A stretch of 64,000 nt of DNA from [Actinomadura] parvosata subsp. kistnae (GCF_900323885.1 NZ_OOHJ01000022.1:1426001-1490000), one strand, 5' to 3'; shown: positions 33,920 through 42,512, counted from the stretch's first letter. Numbers and translations: made by a program. Notes: generated by a model from the sequence alone, not told the origin.

Positions 33920-34792
33920 GCGCAACGGCGCCGCCACGAACACGAACTCCGTCCGCCCCGCCGCCGACAGGGCCGCCGCCAGCTCCTCCAGCAGCAGCAT
34001 CTCGATCAGGTGGATGCCGTGCCGGTGCAGCAGCAGGAGGTGCAGGTCGTCCTCGATCGGCTCGTCGGCCAGGCCGCGCTCGTTGAGCCCGCCGATGGCG
34101 GCGTTGTCCGAGGCGACGGCCGCCACGTCGTGGGCCGCCAGCCACCGCCCCGCCTCCGCTGACAGCCCGGGCTGGCCGGACCAGTACTCCTCGCGCGAGC
34201 GTTCCCACACCACCGGCCAGCCCGTACGGACGACCGCCACGTCCCCGGCCCGCGGCACCGCGATCTCCGCCAGCAGCCCGGCGGGGATCCGGTGGCCCGC
34301 GGGCAGGTGGTCGAGGCCGAGCCGGCGCGGCACGTCGTACAGCACTCCCCTGGCCACCACCCCGCCCACGTGCTCGATGCCGCATCGCGTCGCCCCGTAC
34401 GAGCGCACCCTGGCGGCCGGATGGCCGTTGAACAACTCGTCACCCGACCACATGTGGCACAGCGCGTCCATGTGCGTGGTGGTGCCGTGGCCGGTGACGA
34501 CCAGGGCGTCGTCCGCGACGCGCAGGCCCGCGCCGATCGGCCGGGCGCCGGCCGCGTAGTCGCCGCCGTCCACGGACATGAAGTGCTGCGGCAGCGGCCG
34601 GCCCGGCAGGTGCGGCACCGTGCCGGGGGCGGGCGAGGAGGTGGCGCCCCTGATCGGCATGGCCAGGCTCAGCACCTCGCCGGTGACGGCGCTGCGCAGG
34701 GCGGCGAGGACGGTGGCCGGGGTGAGGAGGTTCAGGGTGCCGCGCTGATCGTCTGGGCCGAATCGTCCCCAGTTGTTAGGCTCGGTGACCAA
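33872..34792 (-). CDS. Cyclase-family (kynurenine formamidase-like) metal hydrolase
   Basis: A 306-residue PF04199 protein: TEPNNWGRFGPDDQRGTLN opens the chain, the metal motif is HGTTTHMDALCH, and AVASDNAAIGG lies near the C-terminus. Members hydrolyse N-formyl or cyclic amide and lactone bonds with a divalent metal. The start is set at TTG 34792 because a GGGAG ribosome site lies seven bases upstream; GTG 34827 is a longer alternative that would overlap the divergent gene. Operator E overlaps the start. The 3' end is tandemly duplicated. It is probably a ring-opening step of the catabolic group. Confidence 0.85.
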   Translation of the reverse strand: MVTEPNNWGRFGPDDQRGTLNLLTPATVLAALRSAVTGEVLSLAMPIRGATSSPAPGTVPHLPGRPLPQHFMSVDGGDYAAGARPIGAGLRVADDALVVTGHGTTTHMDALCHMWSGDELFNGHPAARVRSYGATRCGIEHVGGVVARGVLYDVPRRLGLDHLPAGHRIPAGLLAEIAVPRAGDVAVVRTGWPVVWERSREEYWSGQPGLSAEAGRWLAAHDVAAVASDNAAIGGLNERGLADEPIEDDLHLLLLHRHGIHLIEMLLLEELAAALSAAGRTEFVFVAAPLRIEGGTGSPLTPLAIL

Positions 34793-34804
34793 GTAAGCGC
34801 TCCC
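34789..34804 (+). promoter_or_regulatory. Regulon motif site E, between cyclase and serine hydrolase
   Basis: CCAAGTAAGCGCTCCC keeps the CCAAGYRWGCGCT core but its right arm is poor. It covers the TTG start of the leftward cyclase-family gene and lies 19-34 bases before the ATG of the rightward hydrolase, so it could control both. This is the weakest of the seven sites. Confidence 0.45.
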
Positions 34805-34822
34805 TTTCTCTGCGGAGGTCTG

Positions 34823-36061
34823 ATGCACTGCGATCCGCGCTTCTCCCGCGTACGCGAGGTCTTCGAGCGGCATTTCGCCGACGGCGAGGAGCTGGGCGCG
34901 GCCTTCGCCGTCTACCTCGACGGCGAGCTGGTCGTGGACCTGTGGGGCGGCGTCGCCGACCGGCACACCGGGCGGCCCTGGGAACGCGACACCCCCGTCT
35001 TCGCCTACTCCTGCACCAAGGCGGTCACGGCGGCCGTGCTGCTGCAGCTCGCCGAGCGGGGGCTGGTGGACGTGACGGCGCCGGTCGCCGAGGTGTGGCC
35101 CGAGTTCGCGGCGAACGGCAAGGCGGGCATCACCGTCGAGCACGTGCTGACCCACCAGGCCGGGCTGCCGGCGCTGGAGGAGCCGGTGCCGGTGGAGGAG
35201 TTCGAGGACCAGCCGGCCATCGCGGCCCGGCTCGCCCGGCAGGCGCCGCTGTGGGAGCCGGGGACGGCGCACGGGTACCACGCGCTGACGTACGGGTTCC
35301 TGGTCGGCGAGGTGGTCAGGCGGGTGACGGGCAAGTCGGTGGGCGAGCTGGTGTCGGCCGAGATCGCGGGGCCGCTGGGGCTGGAGCTGTGGGTGGGGGC
35401 GCCGGACCCGGTGATCGAGCGTACGGCGCGGCTCACGGCCGGCGAGCGCGGCCGGCTGGTCACCACCGAGACCCCGCCCCCCGGCGCACAGCCGGACGGC
35501 GAGATGGCGGACGGTGCGGCGGCGGACGGTGCGGTGGCGGACGGTGCGGCGGCGGGCGGGCCTGAGCGGACCACGGAGGCCGTCGCCGAGATGACCAGGC
35601 TGGCGCTCGACCCCGGCAGCCTGATGAACCGGGCGCTCGGCAACCCCGCCATGAACCTCCTCAAGGGCGGCGCGAACAACCCGGTGATCCTGCGCGCGGG
35701 CTGGCCGGCGGCCGGGATGGTCACGACCGCACGCGGGCTGGCCGGGTTCTACCGCGCGCTGATCGCCGGCGAGATCCTGCGCCCCGAAACCCTTCAGGAC
35801 GCGCTGCGGCCCCGGGTGAAGGGCCCCGACCGGACGCTCTATCTCGGCACGTCGTTCGGCCTCGGGTTCATGCGGCCGTCGATGACCTTCATGGTGCGCT
35901 CGCCGAGCGCGTTCGGCCATTCGGGGGCGGGCGGCTCCATCGGGGTCGGCGACCCGGAGCGGGGCCTCGCCATCGCGTACGTCATGAACAAGATGGCCAG
36001 CGCGATCTCCGGCAACCTGCGCGGGCACCGCCTGCTGCAGGCCGTCTACGACTCGTTGTGA
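34823..36061 (+). CDS. Serine hydrolase, beta-lactamase/EstB-like esterase
   Basis: A 412-residue class C beta-lactamase-fold protein. The nucleophile motif is SCTK (SxxK), the second motif region reads GTAHGYHALTYG with Tyr, and GHSGAGGS replaces the KTG box. No signal peptide is seen, so it is cytoplasmic, as for the EstB-type esterases. A low-complexity insert of Ala-Asp-Gly units (MADGAAADGAVADG, about residue 227) is encoded by 12-15-bp repeats near 35504-35550. Start ATG 34823 with GGAGG. Divergent from the cyclase; likely hydrolyses an ester intermediate. Confidence 0.87.
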   Translation: MHCDPRFSRVREVFERHFADGEELGAAFAVYLDGELVVDLWGGVADRHTGRPWERDTPVFAYSCTKAVTAAVLLQLAERGLVDVTAPVAEVWPEFAANGKAGITVEHVLTHQAGLPALEEPVPVEEFEDQPAIAARLARQAPLWEPGTAHGYHALTYGFLVGEVVRRVTGKSVGELVSAEIAGPLGLELWVGAPDPVIERTARLTAGERGRLVTTETPPPGAQPDGEMADGAAADGAVADGAAAGGPERTTEAVAEMTRLALDPGSLMNRALGNPAMNLLKGGANNPVILRAGWPAAGMVTTARGLAGFYRALIAGEILRPETLQDALRPRVKGPDRTLYLGTSFGLGFMRPSMTFMVRSPSAFGHSGAGGSIGVGDPERGLAIAYVMNKMASAISGNLRGHRLLQAVYDSL

Positions 36062-36073
36062 GCGCATGGCCGT

Positions 36074-36790
36074 TCAGTGCATGGTCACGCCGCCGCTCAC
36101 CGACAGGGTCTGCCCGGTGATGTACGCGGCGCGTTCCGTGCACAGGTAGGCGACGAGCCCGGCGACGTCGGCGGGCGTGCCGAGGCGGCGCAGCGGGATG
36201 GCCCGCGCGATCCGCTCCACCAGGCCCGGCTCCGCGTCGGAGATCCGGCGGAGCATGGGGGTGTCGGTGGGGCCGGGGCAGACGACGTTGGAGGTGACGT
36301 TCGCCCGGGCGGCCTCGCGGGCGAGCGTCTTGGCCAGCCCGAACAGCCCGGCCTTCGTCGCCGCGTACGCCCCCTCGCCGCCGGACCCGGCCCTGGCCCC
36401 GTCGGAGGAGACGAACACCAGCCGCCCCCACCCCTTGGCCATCATGCCGGGCAGGAGCAGCTTGGTCAGCAGCATCGGGCCGCGCAGGTTGACCTGCCAC
36501 ATCAGGTCCCAGCCAGCGGGGTCGCTCTCGGTGAACGGCTCCACGATCGCCACCCCGGCGTTGTGCACCAGGATGTCCGCCGCGCCCACCTCGTCGGCGA
36601 ACGCCTGCACGGAGGCCGGCGAGGTCAGGTCCACGTGCAGCGCGGGTTGCCGGGCGTTCGTGAGGTCGACGTCGGCGGTCACGACCTCGGCGCCGAGCGC
36701 GGCCAGGTCGGTGGCGATGGCCGTGCCGATCGCGCCCGCGCCTCCGGTGACCACCGCGACGCGCCCGTCCAGGCGCAGCCCGTCCATCAT
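36074..36790 (-). CDS. Short-chain dehydrogenase/reductase (FabG-like)
   Basis: A 238-residue classical SDR. Nucleotide loop TGGAGAIG, NAG motif (VHNAGVA), catalytic Ser in VFVSSDGARAG, and AYAATKAGLFGLAK giving the YxxxK pair. The C-terminus AYITGQTLSVSGGVTMH is typical of 3-oxoacyl/hydroxyacyl reductases. Start ATG 36790 overlaps the stop of the isochorismatase-like gene (ATGA), so they are one operon controlled by operator D. It probably oxidises a hydroxyacyl or alcohol intermediate with NAD(P). Confidence 0.9.
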   Translation of the reverse strand: MMDGLRLDGRVAVVTGGAGAIGTAIATDLAALGAEVVTADVDLTNARQPALHVDLTSPASVQAFADEVGAADILVHNAGVAIVEPFTESDPAGWDLMWQVNLRGPMLLTKLLLPGMMAKGWGRLVFVSSDGARAGSGGEGAYAATKAGLFGLAKTLAREAARANVTSNVVCPGPTDTPMLRRISDAEPGLVERIARAIPLRRLGTPADVAGLVAYLCTERAAYITGQTLSVSGGVTMH

Positions 36791-37380
36791 CGTTTCCACG
36801 CCTCGACCAGGTCGGCGGTGGTGGCGCGGGTGGCGAGCAGGCTGATCGTGTGTTTCAGTACGGCGCGCGCGTACTCCTCGGGGATGCCGGCGACCGCGTC
36901 CGTGACCACGGTGACGCGGTAGCCGAGGTTCACCGCCTCCAGGGCCAGGCCGGGGATGCCGAGGTTGAGCGAGACGCCGGCCGCGACGACGGACGTGACG
37001 CCGAGCGAGCGCAGCGTCATGTCGAGCGAGGTGCCGGTGAACGGCGAGAACCCGTGGTGGCGCCGGCTCTCCAGGTCCGTCTCCTCGCGCAGCTCGGGGA
37101 GCACGTCGGTGGCGGGCGTGCCGTCCAGCATGTGGTGCGGGTCCTTGAGCAGGGAGACGATGAACGGGCAGTTGGCGGTGTGGGAGCCGGCCCGGTCGGG
37201 GCGGAACGCGGCCGTGCAGTGGATCACCGGGTGGCCGGCCTGGCGGGCCGCCTGGAGCAGGCGGATGGCGTTGGGGACGACGTCGTGGCGGGCGCACGCC
37301 TCCACCAGGTCCGGAAATTTCGTGAGATGGCCGACCACGCCCCGCTGCATCTCCATGACCAGCACCGCCACGCGCTCCAC
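36787..37380 (-). CDS. Isochorismatase-fold protein lacking the catalytic cysteine
   Basis: A 197-residue cysteine-hydrolase-fold protein. The general-base Asp of the family (usually VIDMQ) is Glu10 in VMEMQRG, and the nucleophile region, normally TxxCV, reads GVSLNLGIPGLA with Gly in place of Cys. The fold markers HCTAAFRPDR and VVTDAVAG are kept. It cannot work by the usual Asp-Lys-Cys triad, so it may be a divergent hydrolase, isomerase or binding protein. Start GTG 37380 with GGAGG ahead; the SDR follows in the same operon. Confidence 0.82.
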   Translation of the reverse strand: MERVAVLVMEMQRGVVGHLTKFPDLVEACARHDVVPNAIRLLQAARQAGHPVIHCTAAFRPDRAGSHTANCPFIVSLLKDPHHMLDGTPATDVLPELREETDLESRRHHGFSPFTGTSLDMTLRSLGVTSVVAAGVSLNLGIPGLALEAVNLGYRVTVVTDAVAGIPEEYARAVLKHTISLLATRATTADLVEAWKR

Positions 37381-37402
37381 CGGCGACCTCCACGCTTCTT
37401 AG

Positions 37403-37418
37403 CCGAGCGCTTGCTTGG
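37403..37418 (-). promoter_or_regulatory. Regulon motif site D, upstream of isochorismatase-like/SDR operon
   Basis: On the coding strand CCAAGCAAGCGCTCGG, with the downstream CTAAGAA possibly the -10 box. It is 22-38 bases before GTG 37380 and oriented like the other sites. Confidence 0.6.
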
Positions 37419-37458
37419 TATCCGGCACAGCATAACACCCGCTGAAATCCCCCGCCCC

Positions 37459-39276
37459 GTGACAACCGGAACCCCGGATGAGACCGTCGGAACCAGGACG
37501 GCTGCCACATGGGGGTACGACTTGGTCCCTGGTTACCGTGAGGTGCGCCAGCTCGGCGCCGGGCGCACCGGTCGGGTGTTCCTCGCCACCTACCAGCCGA
37601 CCGGCGCGTACGTGGCGATCAAATACCTGAACGCCACCCTGCGCAGGGACGCCGAGTTCATGGACCGCTTCCGGGCCGACACCCCGCACCTCGTCGAGAT
37701 CGACGACCCGAACGTGGTCCGCCTGTACGAGTACGTCGAGACCCCCGCCAGGGCCGCCGTGGTCATGGAGCTGGTGGACGGCGTCCCGCTGCGCACGCTG
37801 CTGGCCGAGCACGGCCCGATCACCCCCGAGGCGGCGCTGGCCGTGCTCAAGAGCACCCTGCTGGCCCTGGCCGCCGCCCACGAGCGCGGCGTCCCGCACC
37901 GGGACGTCACCCCCGGCAACCTCCTCGTCCAGGCCGACGGCGGCACCAAGCTGGGCGACTTCGGCGTCGTCGTGCACGCCGAGGAGCCGGGCGTGCCCGC
38001 GGGCACCCCGCCGTACATGGCGCCCGAGCTGTGGACGCTGGGGCGGGCCGGGCCGCCGGCGGACCTGTACGCGGCGGCGTGCGTGCTGTTCGAGGCCGTC
38101 CGGGGCCGGCCGCCGTACGTCGTGCCACCCAAGGGCGGCGGGGACAGCTCACCGCGCCCGCTCGACCGGGACGGCGGGGAGGCAGCGTCCGAGGTGCTCG
38201 GGTTGCGGCGCAAGCACCTGGAGGAGCCGGTGCCGCTGGAGGTCGTGCCCGACGCCCTGCGCGACCTGCTCAGACGCGGCCTGGCCAAGGACCCGGCCGG
38301 CAGGTACGCCTCCGCCCGGCAGTTCGCCGCCGCGCTGGAGCAGGACGCCGCCGCCGGCTACGGCCCCGACTGGGAGAAACGCGGCCGGCGGCACCTGGCG
38401 GAGCAGGCCACGCTGCTCGCCCTGCGCTTCCCCCTGGCCAGGACCGACAGCCGCACGTCCCTCACGACCGGCCTTCGCGAGCGGGTGCCCCGCCTGCCGC
38501 CCCAGCTCTGGGTGGCGGGCGCGACCGTCGTGGCGGCGCTGCTCGCGATCCTGCTGTCCGGCGGCCACCTCCCGGAAGGCCCCGGCACCATCCTCATGCC
38601 GCCTCCCAGAGCCCAGAATGAAACGCGGACCGAGGCCGGCACGGAGACCCGCTCCCCCCAGTCGCCCACGCCCGCCACCCGGGCGCCGAGCCCGCCCGCC
38701 ACCACCCCTCCGCCCGCCACCGCCGCGCCTCCCCCGCCCACCGCTCAGGGCGGCACCTCCGTGCCGCTCCCCGCCGTCCGCGCCGCCGGCATCTCCGGCT
38801 GGAACGGCACCACGGGCTCGATCACCGTCACCGTGGACGGGACGGGGCCCGTGCGGCTGCTGATCGCGTACACCCGGCGGGACGACGACGGCGACGCCGC
38901 CAGGACGCTCCGCCGGGAGACCCGCACGCTGCGGGGGCGCACCTCGTACACGAGCGCCGTCGCCTACTCGCCGGGCGAGGTGGCGTGCGGCGAGCGGGCG
39001 CACCTCGGCCTCCTGGTGATGACGGAGCCGGCGGCGGCGAACGGGCCTCAGGTGAGCGAGGCCACCCTGAACGGCCCCGCCTGCCCGCCTCCGCCCACCT
39101 CCCACTCCCCCGTCCCGACCCCTGAACCCTCCGCCTCGCCGACCACCACCCCCGAGCCGCCCTCCTCGAACGCCCCCATCGCACCCCCACCGACCTCGAA
39201 CGCCCCGGCCATATGGTCCTCGGACACGCCGGTCGTACAGCTCTCCGGCGGCCCGTCTCTGACGTCGTCGCGTTGA
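37459..39276 (+). CDS. Transmembrane serine/threonine protein kinase
   Basis: A 605-residue Hanks-type kinase from GTG 37459; TTG 37522 behind GGGGG is an alternative start. The kinase domain is residues 25-295: catalytic Lys55 (VAIKYL), HRDVTPGN with Asp149 where the Lys of HRDxKxxN is Thr, DFG at 167-169 and TPPYMAPEL. A membrane helix is at about 350-367 (LWVAGATVVAALLAILL), followed by a Pro/Thr-rich stalk and a beta-rich extracellular domain of about 110 residues, then a second Pro/Ser-rich tail. It presumably senses an outside signal and phosphorylates cytoplasmic targets. No operon partner. Confidence 0.9.
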   Translation: MTTGTPDETVGTRTAATWGYDLVPGYREVRQLGAGRTGRVFLATYQPTGAYVAIKYLNATLRRDAEFMDRFRADTPHLVEIDDPNVVRLYEYVETPARAAVVMELVDGVPLRTLLAEHGPITPEAALAVLKSTLLALAAAHERGVPHRDVTPGNLLVQADGGTKLGDFGVVVHAEEPGVPAGTPPYMAPELWTLGRAGPPADLYAAACVLFEAVRGRPPYVVPPKGGGDSSPRPLDRDGGEAASEVLGLRRKHLEEPVPLEVVPDALRDLLRRGLAKDPAGRYASARQFAAALEQDAAAGYGPDWEKRGRRHLAEQATLLALRFPLARTDSRTSLTTGLRERVPRLPPQLWVAGATVVAALLAILLSGGHLPEGPGTILMPPPRAQNETRTEAGTETRSPQSPTPATRAPSPPATTPPPATAAPPPPTAQGGTSVPLPAVRAAGISGWNGTTGSITVTVDGTGPVRLLIAYTRRDDDGDAARTLRRETRTLRGRTSYTSAVAYSPGEVACGERAHLGLLVMTEPAAANGPQVSEATLNGPACPPPPTSHSPVPTPEPSASPTTTPEPPSSNAPIAPPPTSNAPAIWSSDTPVVQLSGGPSLTSSR

Positions 39277-39321
39277 CCGGACCTCCTGCCGTCTGCGACG
39301 GGGTGACGCCCGGGGGGCGGG

Positions 39322-40296
39322 TCAGGAGGGCGGAGGGGGCGTGGCGGCGGCGACGAGGCGGGTGCCGAGCGCGCGCACGTGCTCGACGAGCTCGGGCGGC
39401 TCGTGCACCGTGAACGGGACGCCGAGCTGCGCCACCCACATGGCCAGATCGTCGAGGGAGTTCGACCCCGTGGTCAGGACGCAGGCGCCGGCACCGGCCG
39501 GCTCCACGACCGCGATCGTGGGCGGCATCCGGGCGGCCACGTCGCCCGCCGGCGCCCGCACCGTGAACCGGCCCCGGTAGCGGTACGGGTCGACGGAGAT
39601 CCGTTCGGTGATGTAGCGGACGAGGTCGCCGCTGGGCGGCTCGCGGGGGGCGAAGCGCGGCCCGTTCGGGGTGCGCAGGCGCAGCCGGTCCACCCGGAAC
39701 GTGCGCCAGTCGCCGCGGCCGGTGTCCCACGCGACCAGGTACCAGCGGCGGCCCGAGCTGACCAGCCGGTACGGCTCGGCCGTGCGCCGGTCCTCGGTGC
39801 CGTCGTGGGCGCGGTAGTCGAAGCGCAGGCTCTCCCTGTCGCGCACGGCGGCGGCGATGGCGGTGAGCGCGGCCGGGTCGACGGCCGTGGCCTGGGCGGT
39901 CAGCGGCACCGTGGCCGAGCGCAGGCTGCCGACGCGGTGCCGGAGCCGGGACGGGAGGACCCGTTCCAGCTTGGCGAGGGCGCGGAGCGCGGTCTCCCCG
40001 ATGCCCGCCACGCCGGAGACGGCGGCGGTGCCCAGCCCGATCGCGACGGCGACGGCCTCGTCGTCGTCGAGCAGCAGCGGCGGCAGCCCGGAGCCGGCGC
40101 CGAGGCGGTAGCCGGGCACGCCGGCGGTGGCCTCCACGGTGTAGCCGAGCTCGCGCAGCCGGTCGATGTCGCGGCGGACGGTGCGGGGCGAGACGCCGAG
40201 CCGTTCGGCCAGCTCCGTGCCCGGCCAGTCCTTGGGGGTCTGCAGCAGCGACAGCAGGCGCAGCAGCCGTGCCGAGGTCTCCAGCATGGCGTTCAT
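39322..40296 (-). CDS. WYL-domain transcriptional regulator (YafY/DeoR-like)
   Basis: A 324-residue protein. N-terminal winged helix (LAERLGVSPRTVRRDIDRLRELG), then a WYL domain (SSGRRWYLVAWDTGRGDWRTFRVDRL) and a C-terminal extension. Start ATG 40296, or 40287. WYL proteins sense nucleic acid or small ligands. It is divergent from the epoxide hydrolase, with 43 bases between and an imperfect palindrome, so that gene is its likely target. Confidence 0.9.
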   Translation of the reverse strand: MNAMLETSARLLRLLSLLQTPKDWPGTELAERLGVSPRTVRRDIDRLRELGYTVEATAGVPGYRLGAGSGLPPLLLDDDEAVAVAIGLGTAAVSGVAGIGETALRALAKLERVLPSRLRHRVGSLRSATVPLTAQATAVDPAALTAIAAAVRDRESLRFDYRAHDGTEDRRTAEPYRLVSSGRRWYLVAWDTGRGDWRTFRVDRLRLRTPNGPRFAPREPPSGDLVRYITERISVDPYRYRGRFTVRAPAGDVAARMPPTIAVVEPAGAGACVLTTGSNSLDDLAMWVAQLGVPFTVHEPPELVEHVRALGTRLVAAATPPPPS

Positions 40297-40299
40297 CCT

Positions 40300-40316
40300 A
40301 GGACAGAAACTGACCT
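40300..40316. promoter_or_regulatory. Candidate WYL operator
   Basis: AGGACAG and CTGACCT form an inverted repeat with one mismatch around AAA, in the 43-bp gap between the divergent regulator and the epoxide hydrolase gene. Confidence 0.4.
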
Positions 40317-40339
40317 AACCGGGTTCTACCGTTGCCTAC

Positions 40340-41485
40340 ATGCACGACAACGAGAGCATTCACCCGTACCGGATCGACATCCCGCAGGCGCAGCTGGACG
40401 ACCTGCACCGGCGGCTCGCGGCGACCCGCTGGCCGGACGAGCTGCCCGGCGTGGGCTGGTCCTACGGGATCCCCGTCGGCTACATGAAGAAGCTGGCCGA
40501 GTACTGGCGGACCGGGTTCGACTGGCGGGCCGCCGAGGCGCGGCTCAACGCGTTCCCGCAGTTCACCACCCGCATCGACGGGCAGAACATCCACTTCGTG
40601 CACGCCCGCTCGCCCGAGCCCGACGCGCTGCCGCTGATCATCACGCACGGCTGGCCCGGCTCGGTCGCCGAGTTCATGAAGGTCATCGGCCCGCTCACCG
40701 ACCCGGCGGCGCACGGCGGCGACCCCGCCGACGCCTTCCACGTCGTCGCGCCGTCCATCCCCGGCTTCGGCTTCTCCGGCCCCACCACCGAGACCGGCTG
40801 GAACCTGGAGCGGGTCAGCCGCGCCTGGGCGGAGCTCATGGACCGGCTCGGCTACCCGCGCTACGGCGCGCAGGGCGGCGACAGCGGCTCCGTCATCTCG
40901 CCGCTGCTCGGCCGCGTCGCGCCGGACAACGTCGTCGGCGTGCACGTCAACGGCATGCTCGGGTTCCCCGGCGGCGACCCGGCCGAGTTCGAGGGGCTGA
41001 CCCCCGCCGAGCTCGCCCGGCTCGGCCAGTTCCAGGACCAGGACCGGGCCGGGTACGCGATCATGCAGGCGACGCGGCCCCAGACGCTCGCGTTCGGGCT
41101 GCACGACTCGCCGGCGGGGCAGCTCGCGTGGATCGCGGAGAAGTTCAAGGAATGGACGGACCCCGCCTGCGACCTGCCCGAGGACGCCGTGGACCTCGAC
41201 CAGCTGCTCACCGACGTCAGCATCTACTGGTTCACCGAGACCGCCGCCTCGTCCGCCCGGCTCTACAAGGAGGGGCAGCAGAGCTGGGGGGCGAAGGTCG
41301 CGTACTCGGCGGTGCCGCACGGGGTCGCCGTGTTCCCCGGGGATGGCGGGGTGCGGCGGATCGCCGAGCGGGAGCATCACGTCACGCACTGGTCGGAGTT
41401 CCCGCGCGGCGGGCACTTCGCCGCGATGGAGGCTCCCGACCTGCTCATCGAGGACGTCCGCACCTTCTTCCGCCCCCTCCGGTGA
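40340..41485 (+). CDS. Epoxide hydrolase (microsomal type)
   Basis: A 381-residue alpha/beta hydrolase of the EHN family. The N-terminal cap is residues 1-95 (IHPYRIDIPQAQLDDLHRRL), the oxyanion motif HGWPGS 103-108, nucleophile Asp181 in GGDSGS, and the C-terminal GGHFAAMEAPDLL supplies His. It opens epoxides to diols. Start ATG 40340. Probably controlled by the divergent WYL regulator rather than the CCRAG motif. It might act on an epoxide intermediate of the surrounding catabolic genes or a xenobiotic. Confidence 0.92.
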   Translation: MHDNESIHPYRIDIPQAQLDDLHRRLAATRWPDELPGVGWSYGIPVGYMKKLAEYWRTGFDWRAAEARLNAFPQFTTRIDGQNIHFVHARSPEPDALPLIITHGWPGSVAEFMKVIGPLTDPAAHGGDPADAFHVVAPSIPGFGFSGPTTETGWNLERVSRAWAELMDRLGYPRYGAQGGDSGSVISPLLGRVAPDNVVGVHVNGMLGFPGGDPAEFEGLTPAELARLGQFQDQDRAGYAIMQATRPQTLAFGLHDSPAGQLAWIAEKFKEWTDPACDLPEDAVDLDQLLTDVSIYWFTETAASSARLYKEGQQSWGAKVAYSAVPHGVAVFPGDGGVRRIAEREHHVTHWSEFPRGGHFAAMEAPDLLIEDVRTFFRPLR

Positions 41486-41622
41486 CCGCCGCCGACCAGG
41501 GCTGAGGTCGTTCCGGGTTGAAGGGGCCGGCGCTCGCGCACGGCGAGGCGGCCGGCCGCGCGGCAGCAGGCGCCCCGCGACACGCGGGCGCGGCGGCCGG
41601 CCCGGCAGGCGACCCCGCGCCA

Positions 41623-41729
41623 GGCGCGGCGTGGCGGGCGGCCGACCGGGTGCGGGCGGCGGGTGGCCGGGGGCGCGGCGTGGCGGGCGCGGGAGGCCGT
41701 GCAGTGGCGGTGGCGCGGCGTGGCGGGCG
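41623..41729. repeat. Three 18-bp direct repeats in a G-rich intergenic tract
   Basis: GGCGCGGCGTGGCGGGCG occurs exactly at 41623-41640, 41672-41689 and 41712-41729. The whole gap 41486-41760 between the epoxide hydrolase and the DUF35 gene is G-rich, of the same style as the tracts at 10.9-11.4 and 31.2-32.0 kb. No gene is seen in it; operator F begins directly after it. Confidence 0.8.
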
Positions 41730-41760
41730 AGTGCGGAGGTGGGTGGGGGTTGTCGGGGTA

Positions 41761-41780
41761 CCAAGCGTGCGCTAGCTTGG
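41761..41780 (+). promoter_or_regulatory. Regulon motif site F with leaderless -10 box
   Basis: CCAAGCGTGCGCTAGCTTGG, five bases before ATG 41786. The embedded TAGCTT (41773-41778) ends seven bases before the ATG, as expected of a -10 element for a leaderless mRNA. Nineteen of twenty bases are shared with site G on the other strand, with identical spacing to the start codon. Confidence 0.65.
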
Positions 41781-41785
41781 CAGCG

Positions 41786-42157
41786 ATGAGCGCTGACACC
41801 TCCCCCTACTGGGCCGCCTGCCGGCGTGGCGAGCTGGTCATCCAGCGGTGTACGGCCTGCGACCGCCGCATCCACCTCCCCGAGCCGGCCTGCCCCTGGT
41901 GCGGAGGCCGGGAGCTGGTCTTCGAGCCGGCCTCCGGTGACGGCGAGGTGCACACGTACACGATCGTGCACCGCTCCTTCGCCCCCGCCTACCGCGGGCG
42001 CGAGCCGTACGTGATGGCCTGGGTGGACCTGCCTGAGGGGGTGCGGGCGTTCGGGCATGTGGTGGGGTGCGCGCCCGATCAGGTGCGGATCGGCCTGCCG
42101 GTACGGGTGACGTTCCGGGACGACCTGCCCCATTGGAGGCCGCGTGAAGCTGGGTAA
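41786..42157 (+). CDS. DUF35 Zn-ribbon/OB-fold protein
   Basis: A 123-residue protein with a rubredoxin-like zinc ribbon (CTACDRR then CPWCGG, four Cys) and an OB fold (VHTYTIVHRSFAPAYRG, PYVMAWVDL). DUF35 proteins (ChsH2-like) bind acyl-CoA and partner with thiolase-like aldolases or MaoC hydratases in steroid side-chain removal. It opens a five-gene operon (this gene, VOC protein, CoA ligase, NDP-forming synthetase, SDR) and probably starts on a leaderless message under operator F. The Cys-less thiolase at 9719-10789 is a possible partner. Confidence 0.88.
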   Translation: MSADTSPYWAACRRGELVIQRCTACDRRIHLPEPACPWCGGRELVFEPASGDGEVHTYTIVHRSFAPAYRGREPYVMAWVDLPEGVRAFGHVVGCAPDQVRIGLPVRVTFRDDLPHWRPREAG

Positions 42158-42467
42158 CGTGCTGATTCCGGTCGCCGATCTGGATGAGGCGATCGCGTTC
42201 TACGGGCTGCCGGTGAAGTTCCGCGACGGTGACCGGTTCGCCGCGCTCGACGGGGGCGGGGTGACGGTGGCGCTGGCCGGCCCGGCCGAGCACGTCACGG
42301 ACGGGGCCGCGCCGTCGTACAAGGTGGAGGACGTGGAGCGGGCGGTGCGCGAGCTGGCGGCACGCGGTGCCGGGATCGTGCGGGCGCCCGAGGCGGGGCC
42401 GCACGAGAGGCGGGCCGTGCTGCGCGACCCCTCAGGGAACGTCTTCGTGCTGTATTCGCCCCTCTGA
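42144..42467 (+). CDS. VOC-superfamily (glyoxalase/dioxygenase-like) protein
   Basis: A 107-residue single VOC module (VLIPVADLDEAIAFYG at the start, RRAVLRDPSGNVFVLYSP at the end). Start GTG 42144, 14 bases inside the DUF35 gene, behind TTGGAGG. The metal ligands usual in glyoxalase I are only partly there (last Glu replaced). In this operon it may be an epimerase or lyase acting on an acyl-CoA, or a binding protein. Reaction not determinable from sequence. Confidence 0.83.
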   Translation: MKLGNVLIPVADLDEAIAFYGLPVKFRDGDRFAALDGGGVTVALAGPAEHVTDGAAPSYKVEDVERAVRELAARGAGIVRAPEAGPHERRAVLRDPSGNVFVLYSPL

Positions 42468-42512
42468 CCGGACCGAACCCCACGCCCCGAGCCCCAAGGG
42501 AAGGCAGCCCCC

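Noticed and set aside
36850..37458. Upstream extension of the protein kinase frame to 36850
   Set aside because: The frame is open only as a shadow of the isochorismatase-like gene on the other strand; kinase sequence starts near 37459-37522.
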